A stretch of 64,000 bases of DNA from Bacillota bacterium (lineage in GTDB: Bacteria; Bacillota; Clostridia; Acetivibrionales; DSM-2933). Position numbers and translations under genes: made by a program. This document shows, one piece after another, positions 26,804 to 35,017 of this stretch (its first letter is position 1; every line of letters begins with the position of its first letter). The notes beneath the pieces were generated by a model. The model saw nothing but the letters and a program-made list of their open reading frames with translations, had not been told where the DNA came from and did not search any database. The stretch is from the NCBI GenBank assembly GCA_023430975.1, contig JAEYYB010000180.1:61262-125261 (forward strand), given 5' to 3'.

Positions 26804-26881
26804 TTGGTCAACTGGAGATTTCAAAAATATTGATTTTATTGCTCCACCGTTAAAATTGACCAAGGAAGTTTTGAGATCTCC
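26804..26881. promoter_or_regulatory. Interleaved inverted repeats (pseudoknot order) upstream of ilvD
   Basis: ttggtcaa (26804-26811) pairs with ttgaccaa (26856-26863), while ggagatttcaaaa (26814-26826) pairs with ttttgagatctcc (26869-26881, one G-U). The order is A-B-A'-B', so both stems together would make an H-type pseudoknot, or they compete as alternatives. Position about 87 bases before ilvD suggests control of that gene; alternatively it is a mobile element end. No known riboswitch or T-box motif is present. Confidence 0.45.
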
Positions 26882-26967
26882 TTAATCAAGTTATGTTTAT
26901 TGTACACAACAAAAGTTAAGACTAAATTAATATAAAGATAAATAGATAGAAAGTGAGGAATATGAAT

Positions 26968-28635
26968 ATGAGAAGTGATGTAGTTAAAAAAGGAATTGAA
27001 AGAGCACCTCACAGGTCATTGTTTAAAGCAATGGGCTATACAGATGAGGAAATCAGGCGTCCACTAATCGGTGTTGTAAACTCGAAGAATGAGATAGTTC
27101 CAGGCCACATCCATTTGGATCAGATAGCTGAGGCAGTTAAGGCTGGAATCAGGATGGCAGGCGGAACACCTGTTGAATTCGGTGCTATAGGAGTATGTGA
27201 TGGTATTGCGATGGGTCATATGGGAATGAAATATTCTCTGGCTACAAGAGAGTTGATTGCGGATTCCTGTGAAGCAATGGGACTTGCACACAGTTTTGAC
27301 GGAATGGTATTCATACCCAATTGTGACAAGATTGTCCCAGGCATGCTGATGGCAGCAGCGAGAATAAATGCACCTGCTATAGTTATAAGCGGAGGGCCAA
27401 TGCTTTCTTTGAACAGAGATGGAAAGCAGCTGGATCTCAACAGTGTTTTTGAAGCGGTTGGTTCATACAAGGTAGGCAAAATCAATGAAGAAGAGCTGTG
27501 TGATATTGAAAATAGTGCATGTCCCGGCTGCGGGTCTTGCTCGGGTATGTTTACTGCAAACTCAATGAACTGCCTCACTGAGGTTCTTGGTATGGGGCTT
27601 ACGGGAAATGGTACAATACCTGCTGTATATGCAGAAAGAATCAGGCTCGCTAAAACAGCCGGAATGAAAATAATGGAGCTTGTGGAGAAAGATATAAAGC
27701 CTTCAGATATACTGACACCGAAAGCATTTGAAAATGCATTGGCAGTGGATATGGCTCTTGGATGTTCTACAAACTCGGTGCTTCATTTACCCGCAATAGC
27801 AAATGAAGCAGGTGTGGAAATAAATCTTGATATAATAAATGAAATCAGCAATAAGGTTCCTAACCTATGCAAGCTTGCACCTTCAGGTCCTTATCATATT
27901 CAGGATCTCTATGCTGCAGGAGGGGTTCAGGCAGTTATGAAGGAATTGACAAAGAAAAACCTTTTGAATCTTGATTTGATAACAGTTACAGGTAAAACTG
28001 TAGGTGAAAATATACAAAATGCTAAAATTCTTGATAATGAAGTAATTAGGGATATTGAAAATCCCCACAGTGCTACAGGCGGGATAGCGATACTCAGAGG
28101 AAATATTGTTCCGGACGGTGCTGTCGTAAAGCGTGCGGGGGTCGCAAAGGAAATGCTTGTGCACAAAGGGCCGGCAAGGGTATTTGATTCAGAAGATGCC
28201 GCTATTGAAGCGATATATAACGGAAAAATTGTTAAGGGCGACGTAGTAATTATCAGGTATGAAGGGCCAAAGGGTGGTCCCGGCATGAGAGAAATGCTTG
28301 GACCCACATCTGCAATTGCCGGTATGGGCCTGGATAAGGATGTAGCACTTATTACAGACGGACGTTTCTCAGGTGCTACAAGAGGAGCCTCTATAGGTCA
28401 TGCTTCACCCGAAGCGATGGAAGGCGGACCTATTGCGGCTGTCAGAGAAGGCGATATTATAAGTATTGATATAACAAATGGTAAGCTGAATGTTGAACTT
28501 AGCAATGAGGAAATTGCAAAAAGGCTTGAAGAATGGACTGCCCCAGCTCCTAAAATAACAAAAGGATATTTGGGAAGATACTCAAAATTGGTAAGTTCGG
28601 CAAGTACAGGAGCTGTTTTAAGTAAAAACGTTTAA
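26968..28635 (+). CDS. ilvD: Dihydroxy-acid dehydratase
   Basis: A 555-residue Fe-S enzyme converting 2,3-dihydroxy-isovalerate (and methylvalerate) to the 2-keto acids of valine and isoleucine synthesis. Motifs: RSDVVKKGIERAPHRSLF at the N-terminus, GVCDGIAMGHMGM, FIPNCDKIVPGMLMAAAR, the cysteine cluster ACPGCGSCSGMFTANSMNCL, and the C-terminal RYEGPKGGPGMREML and TDGRFSGATRG. Length is normal. An upstream GTG and an ATG are in frame, but the ATG at 26968 fits the family N-terminus and sits about nine bases after gtgagg. ilvB follows on the same strand across a decayed family A copy. Confidence 0.96.
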   Translation: MRSDVVKKGIERAPHRSLFKAMGYTDEEIRRPLIGVVNSKNEIVPGHIHLDQIAEAVKAGIRMAGGTPVEFGAIGVCDGIAMGHMGMKYSLATRELIADSCEAMGLAHSFDGMVFIPNCDKIVPGMLMAAARINAPAIVISGGPMLSLNRDGKQLDLNSVFEAVGSYKVGKINEEELCDIENSACPGCGSCSGMFTANSMNCLTEVLGMGLTGNGTIPAVYAERIRLAKTAGMKIMELVEKDIKPSDILTPKAFENALAVDMALGCSTNSVLHLPAIANEAGVEINLDIINEISNKVPNLCKLAPSGPYHIQDLYAAGGVQAVMKELTKKNLLNLDLITVTGKTVGENIQNAKILDNEVIRDIENPHSATGGIAILRGNIVPDGAVVKRAGVAKEMLVHKGPARVFDSEDAAIEAIYNGKIVKGDVVIIRYEGPKGGPGMREMLGPTSAIAGMGLDKDVALITDGRFSGATRGASIGHASPEAMEGGPIAAVREGDIISIDITNGKLNVELSNEEIAKRLEEWTAPAPKITKGYLGRYSKLVSSASTGAVLSKNV

Positions 28636-28647
28636 GGACAATAATGA

Positions 28648-28743
28648 ATTAAAAACCATTAATTATACATTTATCTATCGCAAATTCCGCTGAAACCGTT
28701 GGTTATTTGCTCTTATAAATGCGTGATTAATGACACTTTTAAT
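28648..28743 (+). repeat. Family A palindromic element, decayed copy
   Basis: A 96-bp copy with termini attaaaaacc and cacttttaat. Both arms carry several substitutions (tatacatttatctatcgcaaat, ttgctcttataaatgcg) that weaken the stem; it is the oldest-looking copy. It fills almost all of the ilvD-ilvB gap. Confidence 0.75.
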
Positions 28744-28768
28744 ATTGGTAGAATGGGAGGAAAATAAA

Positions 28769-30436
28769 ATGAAGTTGACCGGGGCACAAATATTGATTGA
28801 ATGCTTAAAGGAGCATAATGTAGATACCATATTCGGATTTCCTGGTGGTGCGGTTTTAAATATATATGATGCTTTATACAAAGCAAAGGATGATATAAGG
28901 CATATACTGACATCTCATGAACAGGGGGCTTCTCATGCAGCTGATGGCTATGCCAGAGCTACAGGCAAGGTGGGCGTCTGTTTGGCAACATCAGGTCCTG
29001 GTGCAACAAATCTTGTAACAGGAATAGCAACAGCATATATGGATTCGGTTCCAATGGTTGCAATAACCGGGCAGGTAGCTACCGCACTTTTGGGAAAGGA
29101 TTCATTCCAGGAGGTTGACATTACAGGAATTACTATGCCTATTACCAAGCATAATTATATAGTAAAGGATGTAGAAAAGCTTGCTGATATATTAAGGGAA
29201 GCGTTTTATATAGCAAAGGAAGGAAGGCCTGGGCCTGTTCTTGTTGATATATGCAAGGATGTTACTGCTGCTACTGCAGAATATGAAAAGAAAATACCCA
29301 AAACAGTACCTGATAGACCTATAGGAGTAACTCAAGAGGAAATAGACAGGGCTGCCGATATCATAAACGGCTCAAAATCTCCCTTTATACTGGCTGGGGG
29401 CGGAGTAACCATAGCCGGTGCCAATGAGGAGCTTCTAAAGCTGTCTGAAAAATGTAAAATACCAGTGGCTAACACTTTAATGGGACTTGGATCATTTCCA
29501 GGCACAAATGAGCTTTTTACAGGACTTACAGGTATGCATGGAACCAGAACATCAAACCTGGCTGTATCTGAATCGGATTTGTTTATAGCCATAGGTGCAC
29601 GATTTAGTGATAGGGTAATAAGCAATGTTAAGAAATTTGCACCTGATGCAAAGATAATGCATATTGACATAGATCCTGCAGAAATAGGGAAGAATATTGT
29701 TGTTCATTATCCATTAAGCGGAAACATTAAAAAAATACTAAAACAACTTATATCAAAGGTTGATAAAAGAAAGAGTTCGGATTGGGCGGATAAAGTTATT
29801 TCATGGAAAAAGGAATTTCCGTTAAAATATCAAAACGATGGTGTATTAAGGCCTCATTACATTCTTGAGAGAATTTACGAACTTACCAAAGGGGATGCGA
29901 TAATAACAACGGAAGTTGGACAGAATCAGATATGGGCAGCTCAGATTTACAAGTACACCAATCAAAGGCAGTTTATATCATCAGGTGGATTGGGCACAAT
30001 GGGATTCGGCCTTGGTGCGAGTATAGGAGCTCAAATCGGTAAACCTGAAAAAAAGGTTATAAATGTTGCAGGAGACGGAAGCTTCAGGATGAATCTTACA
30101 GAACTGGCAACTGCAGTTGAATATAGGGTTCCTATAATTGTAGCACTCTTAAATAATCATGTTTTAGGCATGGTAAGGCAGTGGCAGGAGCTTTTTTATG
30201 ACAGCAGATTTTCATCAACGACTATAGACAGGGGAACCAACTTTGTTGCATTGGCAGAGGCGTTTGGTGCCATAGGAATTAATGTAACCAAGCCTGAAGA
30301 GGTTGATGATGCGTTAAAGAGGGCTTTAGCATCAAAAGACAGGCCTGTTGTCATAAATTTTGAAATTGACAGGGATGACAAGGTGTTTCCAATAGTTCCA
30401 CCAGGAGCACCTATCAGCGAGCTTATTGAGGAGTAA
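28769..30436 (+). CDS. ilvB: Acetolactate synthase large subunit
   Basis: A 555-residue ThDP-dependent enzyme: GFPGGAVLNIYDAL and HEQGASHAADGYARATG (N-terminal Pyr domain with catalytic Glu), the central FAD-binding domain, and the C-terminal PP domain with GDGSFRMNLTELATAVEY and VALLNNHVLGMVRQWQ. It makes acetolactate or acetohydroxybutyrate for branched-chain amino acids. The ATG at 28769 is chosen because gggagg lies seven bases before it; an in-frame ATG 13 codons earlier falls in the family A element. No ilvN (regulatory subunit) follows here; the subunit may be encoded elsewhere. Confidence 0.95.
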   Translation: MKLTGAQILIECLKEHNVDTIFGFPGGAVLNIYDALYKAKDDIRHILTSHEQGASHAADGYARATGKVGVCLATSGPGATNLVTGIATAYMDSVPMVAITGQVATALLGKDSFQEVDITGITMPITKHNYIVKDVEKLADILREAFYIAKEGRPGPVLVDICKDVTAATAEYEKKIPKTVPDRPIGVTQEEIDRAADIINGSKSPFILAGGGVTIAGANEELLKLSEKCKIPVANTLMGLGSFPGTNELFTGLTGMHGTRTSNLAVSESDLFIAIGARFSDRVISNVKKFAPDAKIMHIDIDPAEIGKNIVVHYPLSGNIKKILKQLISKVDKRKSSDWADKVISWKKEFPLKYQNDGVLRPHYILERIYELTKGDAIITTEVGQNQIWAAQIYKYTNQRQFISSGGLGTMGFGLGASIGAQIGKPEKKVINVAGDGSFRMNLTELATAVEYRVPIIVALLNNHVLGMVRQWQELFYDSRFSSTTIDRGTNFVALAEAFGAIGINVTKPEEVDDALKRALASKDRPVVINFEIDRDDKVFPIVPPGAPISELIEE

Positions 30437-30467
30437 AATGCCCTAAGCAATATTTTAGTCATTTCTT

Positions 30468-30509
30468 AAGTCAAGGCTAAAAAACAAATATTAAATTTAG
30501 CCTTGACTT
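30468..30509 (+). terminator. Hairpin after ilvB
   Basis: aagtcaaggctaaa (30468-30481) pairs perfectly with tttagccttgactt (30496-30509), loop 14 bases. No T run follows on the plus strand. The right arm overlaps the possible -35 of the next operon. Confidence 0.6.
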
Positions 30510-30531
30510 ATAATGAAATATGTGTTAAATT
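30503..30531 (+). promoter_or_regulatory. Predicted promoter of rpmG-secE-nusG
   Basis: ttgact (30503-30508), 17-base spacer, taaatt (30526-30531): a reasonable sigma-A promoter 85 bases before rpmG. Confidence 0.45.
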
Positions 30532-30615
30532 AATGATTGCACTGCAAAGAGGTCTTTTTTTTATGCATTAAAATTTTTACATAGATACGTTATTAGAGGC
30601 TGGAGGTGTTTAAGA

Positions 30616-30765
30616 ATGAGAGTAAAAATAACATTGGCATGTACAGAGTGCAAACAGAGAAATTACAATTCTATGAAGAACAAAAAGAATGATCCTGATA
30701 GACTCGATATGAAAAAGTACTGCAGATTCTGTAGAAAACATACAGAACATAAAGAAACAAAATAA
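30616..30765 (+). CDS. rpmG: 50S ribosomal protein L33
   Basis: A 49-residue protein beginning MRVKITLACTECKQRNYN and ending YCRFCRKHTEHKETK. It keeps the zinc-ribbon cysteines in two CxxC pairs (CTEC and CRFC), which is the C+ form of L33. The start is preceded by ggaggtg. It is short and lies 18 bases before secE, the usual place in Firmicutes. Confidence 0.95.
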   Translation: MRVKITLACTECKQRNYNSMKNKKNDPDRLDMKKYCRFCRKHTEHKETK

Positions 30766-30783
30766 TTTTTAGGAGATATACTT

Positions 30784-31017
30784 ATGGCTGAAGAGGTAAT
30801 TAAAAAAGAATCAAAAATGTCAAATTTACAAAAAAGCCTTACCAGATTCTTCAAAGACGTAAAGAGTGAACTTAAGAAGGTAATTTGGCCAAATAGACAA
30901 CAGCTTACAAATAATACTCTTACAGTTTTACTGGCTTGTTTAGTAGTAGGCATTATAATCTGGCTTGCAGATTTTGGTTTGCTTAATTTGGCAGGTGTAG
31001 TCTTTAAAGCAAGATAA
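30784..31017 (+). CDS. secE: Preprotein translocase subunit SecE
   Basis: A 77-residue single-span membrane protein. The conserved amphipathic helix and hinge (FFKDVKSELKKVIWPNRQQ) precede the membrane segment LTVLLACLVVGIIIWLADFGL. It clamps SecY in the Sec translocon. The ribosome binding site aggagata is nine bases upstream. It lies between rpmG and nusG as in most Firmicutes. Confidence 0.95.
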   Translation: MAEEVIKKESKMSNLQKSLTRFFKDVKSELKKVIWPNRQQLTNNTLTVLLACLVVGIIIWLADFGLLNLAGVVFKAR

Positions 31018-31055
31018 TATTGAGGAGGGTATGAAGCTTTTAGCTTCGTAACGAT

Positions 31056-31574
31056 ATGTCAGAAGATGCTAAATGGTATGTAGTTCATACTTATTCTGGA
31101 TACGAAAATAAAGTTAAGGCCAATTTGGAAAAAATTGTCGAAAACAGGAGTATGCAGGAATACATACTTGATATTGTTGTTCCGATGGAAGAACAGATTG
31201 AAATCAAGGATGGTAAGAAAAAGGCTACTCTAAAAAAGGTATTCCCGGGATATGTATTGGTAAAAATGATTATGTCGGACGAGTCCTGGTATGTTGTTAG
31301 AAACACTAGAGGTGTGACCGGGTTTGTCGGTCCGGGTTCTAAGCCTGTTCCGCTCACAGATGAAGAAGTCAAGGCTATGGGTGTTGAAGAATTTATGCCG
31401 GTAGTAGACTACGAAGTCGGTGATAACGTCAGAGTTGTCTCTGGACCACTTGAGAACTTTATTGGTCTTGTTGAAGAAATAAATATGGAAAAAAGAAAAG
31501 TTCGCGTGGCAGTATCGATGTTTGGTAGAGAGACTCCGGTTGAACTGGAACTTGTCCAAATCAGCAAAATTTAG
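31056..31574 (+). CDS. nusG: Transcription termination/antitermination protein NusG
   Basis: A 172-residue protein: NGN domain from AKWYVVHTYSGYENKVKANLE through FPGYVLVKMIMSDESWYVVRNTRGVTGFVG, then a KOW domain (YEVGDNVRVVSGPLENFIGLVEEI). It binds RNA polymerase and modulates pausing and rho- or ribosome-coupling. Behind gaggagg, with a small hairpin-like gaagcttttagcttc before the start. rplK follows after a 310-base gap filled by a tandem repeat. Confidence 0.96.
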   Translation: MSEDAKWYVVHTYSGYENKVKANLEKIVENRSMQEYILDIVVPMEEQIEIKDGKKKATLKKVFPGYVLVKMIMSDESWYVVRNTRGVTGFVGPGSKPVPLTDEEVKAMGVEEFMPVVDYEVGDNVRVVSGPLENFIGLVEEINMEKRKVRVAVSMFGRETPVELELVQISKI

Positions 31575-31642
31575 TTTACAATAGTGTTACTGGTTGATTT
31601 ATTGATCTTTGATGCTATTAAATAGTGCAATAGCACTTATAT

Positions 31643-31746
31643 AAGGAATGCCTTAGAAATAACTCCATATTCGCGAGGACAGAATCCTGATGTTTTAACA
31701 GGATTTTGGATGATGAGAATTGGATGTTAGTTCTTAGCCATTACTA
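31643..31746 (+). repeat. 104-bp tandem repeat, unit 1 (family B-like ends)
   Basis: Starts aaggaatgccttagaaataac and ends gttagttcttagccattacta; these termini form inverted repeats and resemble family B ends. An inner hairpin is formed by aatcctg and caggatt. Confidence 0.8.
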
Positions 31747-31850
31747 AAGGAATGCCTTAGAAATAACACCATATTCGCGAGGACAAAATACTGATGTTTT
31801 AACAGGATTTTGGATGATGAGAATTGGATGTTAGTTCTTAGCCATTACTA
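31747..31850 (+). repeat. 104-bp tandem repeat, unit 2
   Basis: Direct repeat of the preceding unit with three or four substitutions. One (aatactg for aatcctg) breaks a base pair of the inner hairpin. Confidence 0.8.
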
Positions 31851-31885
31851 AACATGCACAAAAATAAAATTGGGAGGTGGATAAT

Positions 31886-32311
31886 ATGGCTAAAAAGATA
31901 ACTGGCTATATTAAACTTCAGATTCCTGCGGGTAAAGCGACTCCGGCTCCACCGGTTGGACCAGCATTAGGACAGCATGGCGTTAACATTATGGGATTTT
32001 GTAAAGAGTTTAACGAAAAAACTGCAAAAGATATGGGATTGATAATTCCTGTAGTTATTACAGTATATGCAGATAGATCGTTCTCATTTATTACAAAGAC
32101 TCCGCCAGCGGCTGTACTATTGAAAAAAGCTTGTAAAATTGAAAGCGGTTCAGGTAAGCCAAATAAGGAAAAAGTTGCAAAGATTTCAAAGGACGAAGTT
32201 AGGAAAATAGCAGAATTAAAAATGCCTGACCTCAATGCAGCAAGCGTTGAAGCGGCTATGAGCATGATTGCTGGTACAGCTAGAAGTATGGGTATAGTTG
32301 TAGAAGAATAA
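31886..32311 (+). CDS. rplK: 50S ribosomal protein L11
   Basis: A 141-residue protein: KKITGYIKLQIPAGKATPAP, PPVGPALGQHGVNIMGFCKEFN (the proline-rich GTPase-centre region) and a C-terminal RNA-binding domain ending RSMGIVVEE. It forms the L11-rRNA stalk base. The frame extends three codons to a GTG, but gggaggtgg is correctly spaced for the ATG at 31886, giving the standard length. Confidence 0.96.
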   Translation: MAKKITGYIKLQIPAGKATPAPPVGPALGQHGVNIMGFCKEFNEKTAKDMGLIIPVVITVYADRSFSFITKTPPAAVLLKKACKIESGSGKPNKEKVAKISKDEVRKIAELKMPDLNAASVEAAMSMIAGTARSMGIVVEE

Positions 32312-32413
32312 TATTTATTCAAATAATCATGTGTTAGCTTAATTGGACATTGTTTGTCCAAGGTGGGAGGGAATTAGATTTCCCGAAAATTTACCACGAA
32401 GGAGAGGATAATA

Positions 32414-33109
32414 ATGAAGAGAGGAAAGAAATACAAAGAAAGTTCAAAGCTTGTAGACAGATTCAAACTTTATGATCCATCTGAAGCATTGGATCTTACT
32501 AAGCAGACTGCAAAGGCAAAGTTTGATGAAACTGTCGAAGTTCACATAAAGCTTGGTGTTGACTCAAGACATGCTGACCAGCAGGTTAGAGGAGCGGTTG
32601 TTCTTCCACACGGTACTGGTAAAAAAGTAAGAGTTCTTGTTTTTGCAAAAGGCGATAAAGCTAAGGAAGCAGAACAAGCTGGAGCTGATTTTGTTGGAGC
32701 AGAAGAGCTCATTCCAAAGATACAAAATGAAAACTGGTTCGAATATGATGTAGTTGTTGCAACTCCCGATATGATGGGTGTTGTTGGTAGACTCGGTAAG
32801 GTGCTTGGTCCTAAAGGACTTATGCCAAACCCAAAAGCTGGAACAGTTTCCATGGATGTTGCGAAAGCAATAGCTGATATCAAGGCCGGTAAGATTGAAT
32901 ACAGGCTTGATAAAACAAACATAATTCACTGCCCAATAGGTAAAGCGTCATTCGGTCTTGATAAGCTGGCTGACAATTTCCGCACATTATTGGATGCAGT
33001 TGTTAAAGCGAAACCTGCAGCTGCTAAGGGACAATATTTAAAGAGCGTTGTTGTTACATCAACAATGGGCCCTGGCATAAAGGTTAACCCTACAAAGGTT
33101 ACTGAATAA
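32414..33109 (+). CDS. rplA: 50S ribosomal protein L1
   Basis: A 231-residue protein with the L1 signature: MKRGKKYKESSKLVDRF, LPHGTGKKVRVLVFAKG, DMMGVVGRLGKVLGPKGLMPNPKAGTV, and the C-terminal VVTSTMGPGIKVN. It binds 23S rRNA at the E-site stalk and in many bacteria autoregulates the rplKA mRNA. The start follows aaggagagga. The gap to rplK is about 100 bases. Confidence 0.97.
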   Translation: MKRGKKYKESSKLVDRFKLYDPSEALDLTKQTAKAKFDETVEVHIKLGVDSRHADQQVRGAVVLPHGTGKKVRVLVFAKGDKAKEAEQAGADFVGAEELIPKIQNENWFEYDVVVATPDMMGVVGRLGKVLGPKGLMPNPKAGTVSMDVAKAIADIKAGKIEYRLDKTNIIHCPIGKASFGLDKLADNFRTLLDAVVKAKPAAAKGQYLKSVVVTSTMGPGIKVNPTKVTE

Positions 33110-33150
33110 GAAAATTATTTTAAATTTAAATAATTAAATAAACTGAATAC

Positions 33151-33257
33151 TGTACCATAGACAGTAGGAGCCGTAAGGCATAACAGGTTATCCTTCCTAC
33201 CGAGGTTTAAATGAATGATATTTAATGCCCTCGTATGTCTATGTCCGTACGAGGGTT
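33151..33257 (+). ncRNA. L10 leader (rplJL attenuator)
   Basis: The 5' leader of rplJ contains gtaggagccgtaaggcat and ccttcctaccgagg, the bulged stem to which the L10-(L12) complex binds, followed by an intrinsic terminator: ccctcgta (33228-33235) with tacgaggg (33248-33255) and a T-rich tail. Binding of excess L10 should favour termination. The terminator loop tgtctatg (33236-33243) is perfectly complementary to catagaca (33156-33163) in the 5' arm. Confidence 0.88.
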
Positions 33258-33305
33258 TAGTTATTTATAATGGTTTTAAGATAGTTTAAAGGAGGTGTAA
33301 AAGAA

Positions 33306-33839
33306 GTGCCAAGTGAAAGCATATTAGCCCACAAGAAGGAAGTTGTTAAAGAACTTTCCGGAAAAGTAAAGGAAGCTCAATCAATTGTACTCGCTGATTA
33401 TAGAGGACTTACAGTTGAGCAAGATACTGAACTGAGAAATGCTTTGAGAAAAGCTGGAGTTGAGTACAGGGTTGTTAAAAATACATTGACCAAATTTGCT
33501 TTAAAGGAAAACGGCATTGAAGGTATTGATGAACACTTAAATGGTCCTACTGCAATAGCTATGTGTAGCACTGATCCTGTTGCTCCTGCAAAGGTATTGG
33601 CAGAGTATGCAAAGAAGTATGAAAAACTCGAATTAAAAGTTGGTGTTGTGGACGGCAAGGTAATTGACGTAAACGGCATAAAGCAGCTTGCAGAGCTTCC
33701 ATCAAAAGAAGTTCTCATTGCAAAGGTTCTCGGTGGATTCAATGCTCCAATTTCCGGTTTTGTAAATGTATTGAACGGAAACTTGAGAGGATTGGCAATA
33801 GTATTGAACGCTATTGCAGAAAAAAAGCAAAGTGCTTAA
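33306..33839 (+). CDS. rplJ: 50S ribosomal protein L10
   Basis: A 177-residue protein starting at GTG behind aaaggaggtg. MPSESILAHKKEVVKELSGK, LADYRGLTVEQDTELRNALRKAGVEYRVVKNTL and the C-terminal L12-binding helix (VNVLNGNLRGLAIVLNAIAEKK) are typical. It anchors L7/L12 dimers to the ribosome and acts as the repressor of its own operon through the leader just upstream. Confidence 0.96.
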   Translation: MPSESILAHKKEVVKELSGKVKEAQSIVLADYRGLTVEQDTELRNALRKAGVEYRVVKNTLTKFALKENGIEGIDEHLNGPTAIAMCSTDPVAPAKVLAEYAKKYEKLELKVGVVDGKVIDVNGIKQLAELPSKEVLIAKVLGGFNAPISGFVNVLNGNLRGLAIVLNAIAEKKQSA

Positions 33840-33909
33840 TAAGTGCTTGATTTAAAATTATTAACTATTAAAAATTTAAAGTATATGAAAATAACGGAGG
33901 GTTATTAAA

Positions 33910-34293
33910 ATGGCTAGTGAAAAAGTTACAAAGATGATTGAAGATGTTAAGGCGTTAACAGTATTGGAATTGGCTGATTTAGTTAAAGCATTGGAAGAAG
34001 AGTTCGGCGTATCAGCAGCAGCTCCTGTAATGGCAGTTGCAGGACCAGCAGCTGGTGGAGCAGCTCCTGTAGCAGAAGAAAAGACTGAATTCAATGTAAT
34101 ATTGAAGGATGTTGGAGCAGACAAAATAAAGGTTATCAAGGTTGTTAGAGAAGTTACAGGCTTAGGCTTGAAAGAAGCTAAAGACCTCGTTGACGGAGCT
34201 CCAAAGCCAATAAAAGAAAATGTTGCTAAGGATGAAGCTGCATCAATCGAAGCTAAGTTCAAAGAAGTTGGAGCAACTTGCGAAATTAAATAA
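33910..34293 (+). CDS. rplL: 50S ribosomal protein L7/L12
   Basis: A 127-residue acidic stalk protein: N-terminal dimerisation helices (MIEDVKALTVLELADLVKALEEEFG), an Ala/Gly-rich hinge (AAPVMAVAGPAAGGAAPVAEE), and the C-terminal factor-binding domain FNVILKDVGADKIKVIKVVREVTGLGLKEAKDLVD. Start behind cggaggg. A strong terminator follows 12 bases after the stop. Confidence 0.97.
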   Translation: MASEKVTKMIEDVKALTVLELADLVKALEEEFGVSAAAPVMAVAGPAAGGAAPVAEEKTEFNVILKDVGADKIKVIKVVREVTGLGLKEAKDLVDGAPKPIKENVAKDEAASIEAKFKEVGATCEIK

Positions 34294-34304
34294 TTTAATC
34301 AATA

Positions 34305-34347
34305 AAAAGCTTCTTGGCTACAGTAAAATGTGGCTAAGAAGCTTTTT
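34305..34347 (+). terminator. Intrinsic terminator after rplL
   Basis: aaaaagcttcttggctac (34305-34322) pairs with gtggctaagaagcttttt (34330-34347) with two G-U pairs; the stem ends in T. Confidence 0.9.
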
Positions 34348-34481
34348 GCATTATAATTTGCAAATGTCAAATTATAAAGAGGAATGTAAAAATTTCGCTG
34401 ATGCTAAAACATACCATAATTTATGTAGAAAAATGAATCTATTAGAAAAATAAAAAAAAGATTAAATTTGATTGTTTAATC

Positions 34482-34510
34482 TTGACAAGTTGTACTTTCA
34501 ATGGTAGTAT
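34482..34510 (+). promoter_or_regulatory. Predicted sigma-A promoter of rpoBC
   Basis: ttgaca (34482-34487), 17-base spacer, tagtat (34505-34510), right after the rplL terminator. The consensus -35 and spacing are good; a transcript from here would have a leader of about 700 bases. Confidence 0.6.
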
Positions 34511-34920
34511 TATATACTGCGTTATAATTTCATGGTAAAATACAGCTTTATTGAAATTTTATACTTATTACAAATAAATTATAACACGATAGAATAAATA
34601 AGACAATAATTGTTAATAATATTTTAATAGATTAAACATGCATTATATTAGTCTATGTACTTTTATTAAAAATATTCACAGGACATAATGCATATCTTTG
34701 TAGCTGATATGGTATTTACAAAATGGAATATTTACCATAGTTTTTGCGTATTTATATAGTTTGTTGAAAAATATTGGATTATTACATACCATTGACTAGG
34801 AGAAGAGTATTGAAAGAGTTTAGTGTAAACTTGGAATTATTCGGTAATTGCTATTTATTTAATAGCTTTTAGTTTGTATGTAAAGAATTACGAAAATAAA
34901 ATCAATTTAATCATACTATA

Positions 34921-35017
34921 TTTAAAAGTGTTAATAATCTTACATTTGGCGGAGCAAATAACGAATGGTTCAACGGGATTTGCAACAGACAAATGTAATA
35001 GATTTATCACTTTTAAT
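34921..35017 (-). repeat. Family A palindromic element, inverted, in the rpoB leader
   Basis: A 97-bp copy with termini tttaaaagtg and cacttttaat, flanked by ata on the right. The hairpin lies about 200 bases before the rpoB start, inside the presumed leader. Confidence 0.88.

Larger units (their letters stand above)
26522..26967. other. Intergenic region upstream of ilvD
   Basis: Contains most of a family A element, a family B-like fragment (aaggcattac near 26632), a GC-rich hairpin at 26754-26779 and an interleaved inverted-repeat pair at 26804-26881. A possible promoter (ttgtac at 26900, taaatt at 26923, 17-base spacing) precedes ilvD. No gene is seen. Confidence 0.55.
31575..31885. other. 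nusG-rplK gap with 104-bp tandem repeat
   Basis: No gene. The centre holds the tandem units at 31643-31850. Left of it, taatagtgcaatagcactta forms a small hairpin. The rplK ribosome binding site lies at the right end. Confidence 0.6.

Noticed and set aside
26640..26940. T-box leader for ilvD
   Set aside because: The conserved AGGGTGG-x-ACCGCG box is absent and no specifier-like stem was found.
34220..34453. Plus-strand frame overlapping the end of rplL and its terminator
   Set aside because: It crosses the terminator hairpin, has Leu/Lys/Asn-rich text and no ribosome binding site.
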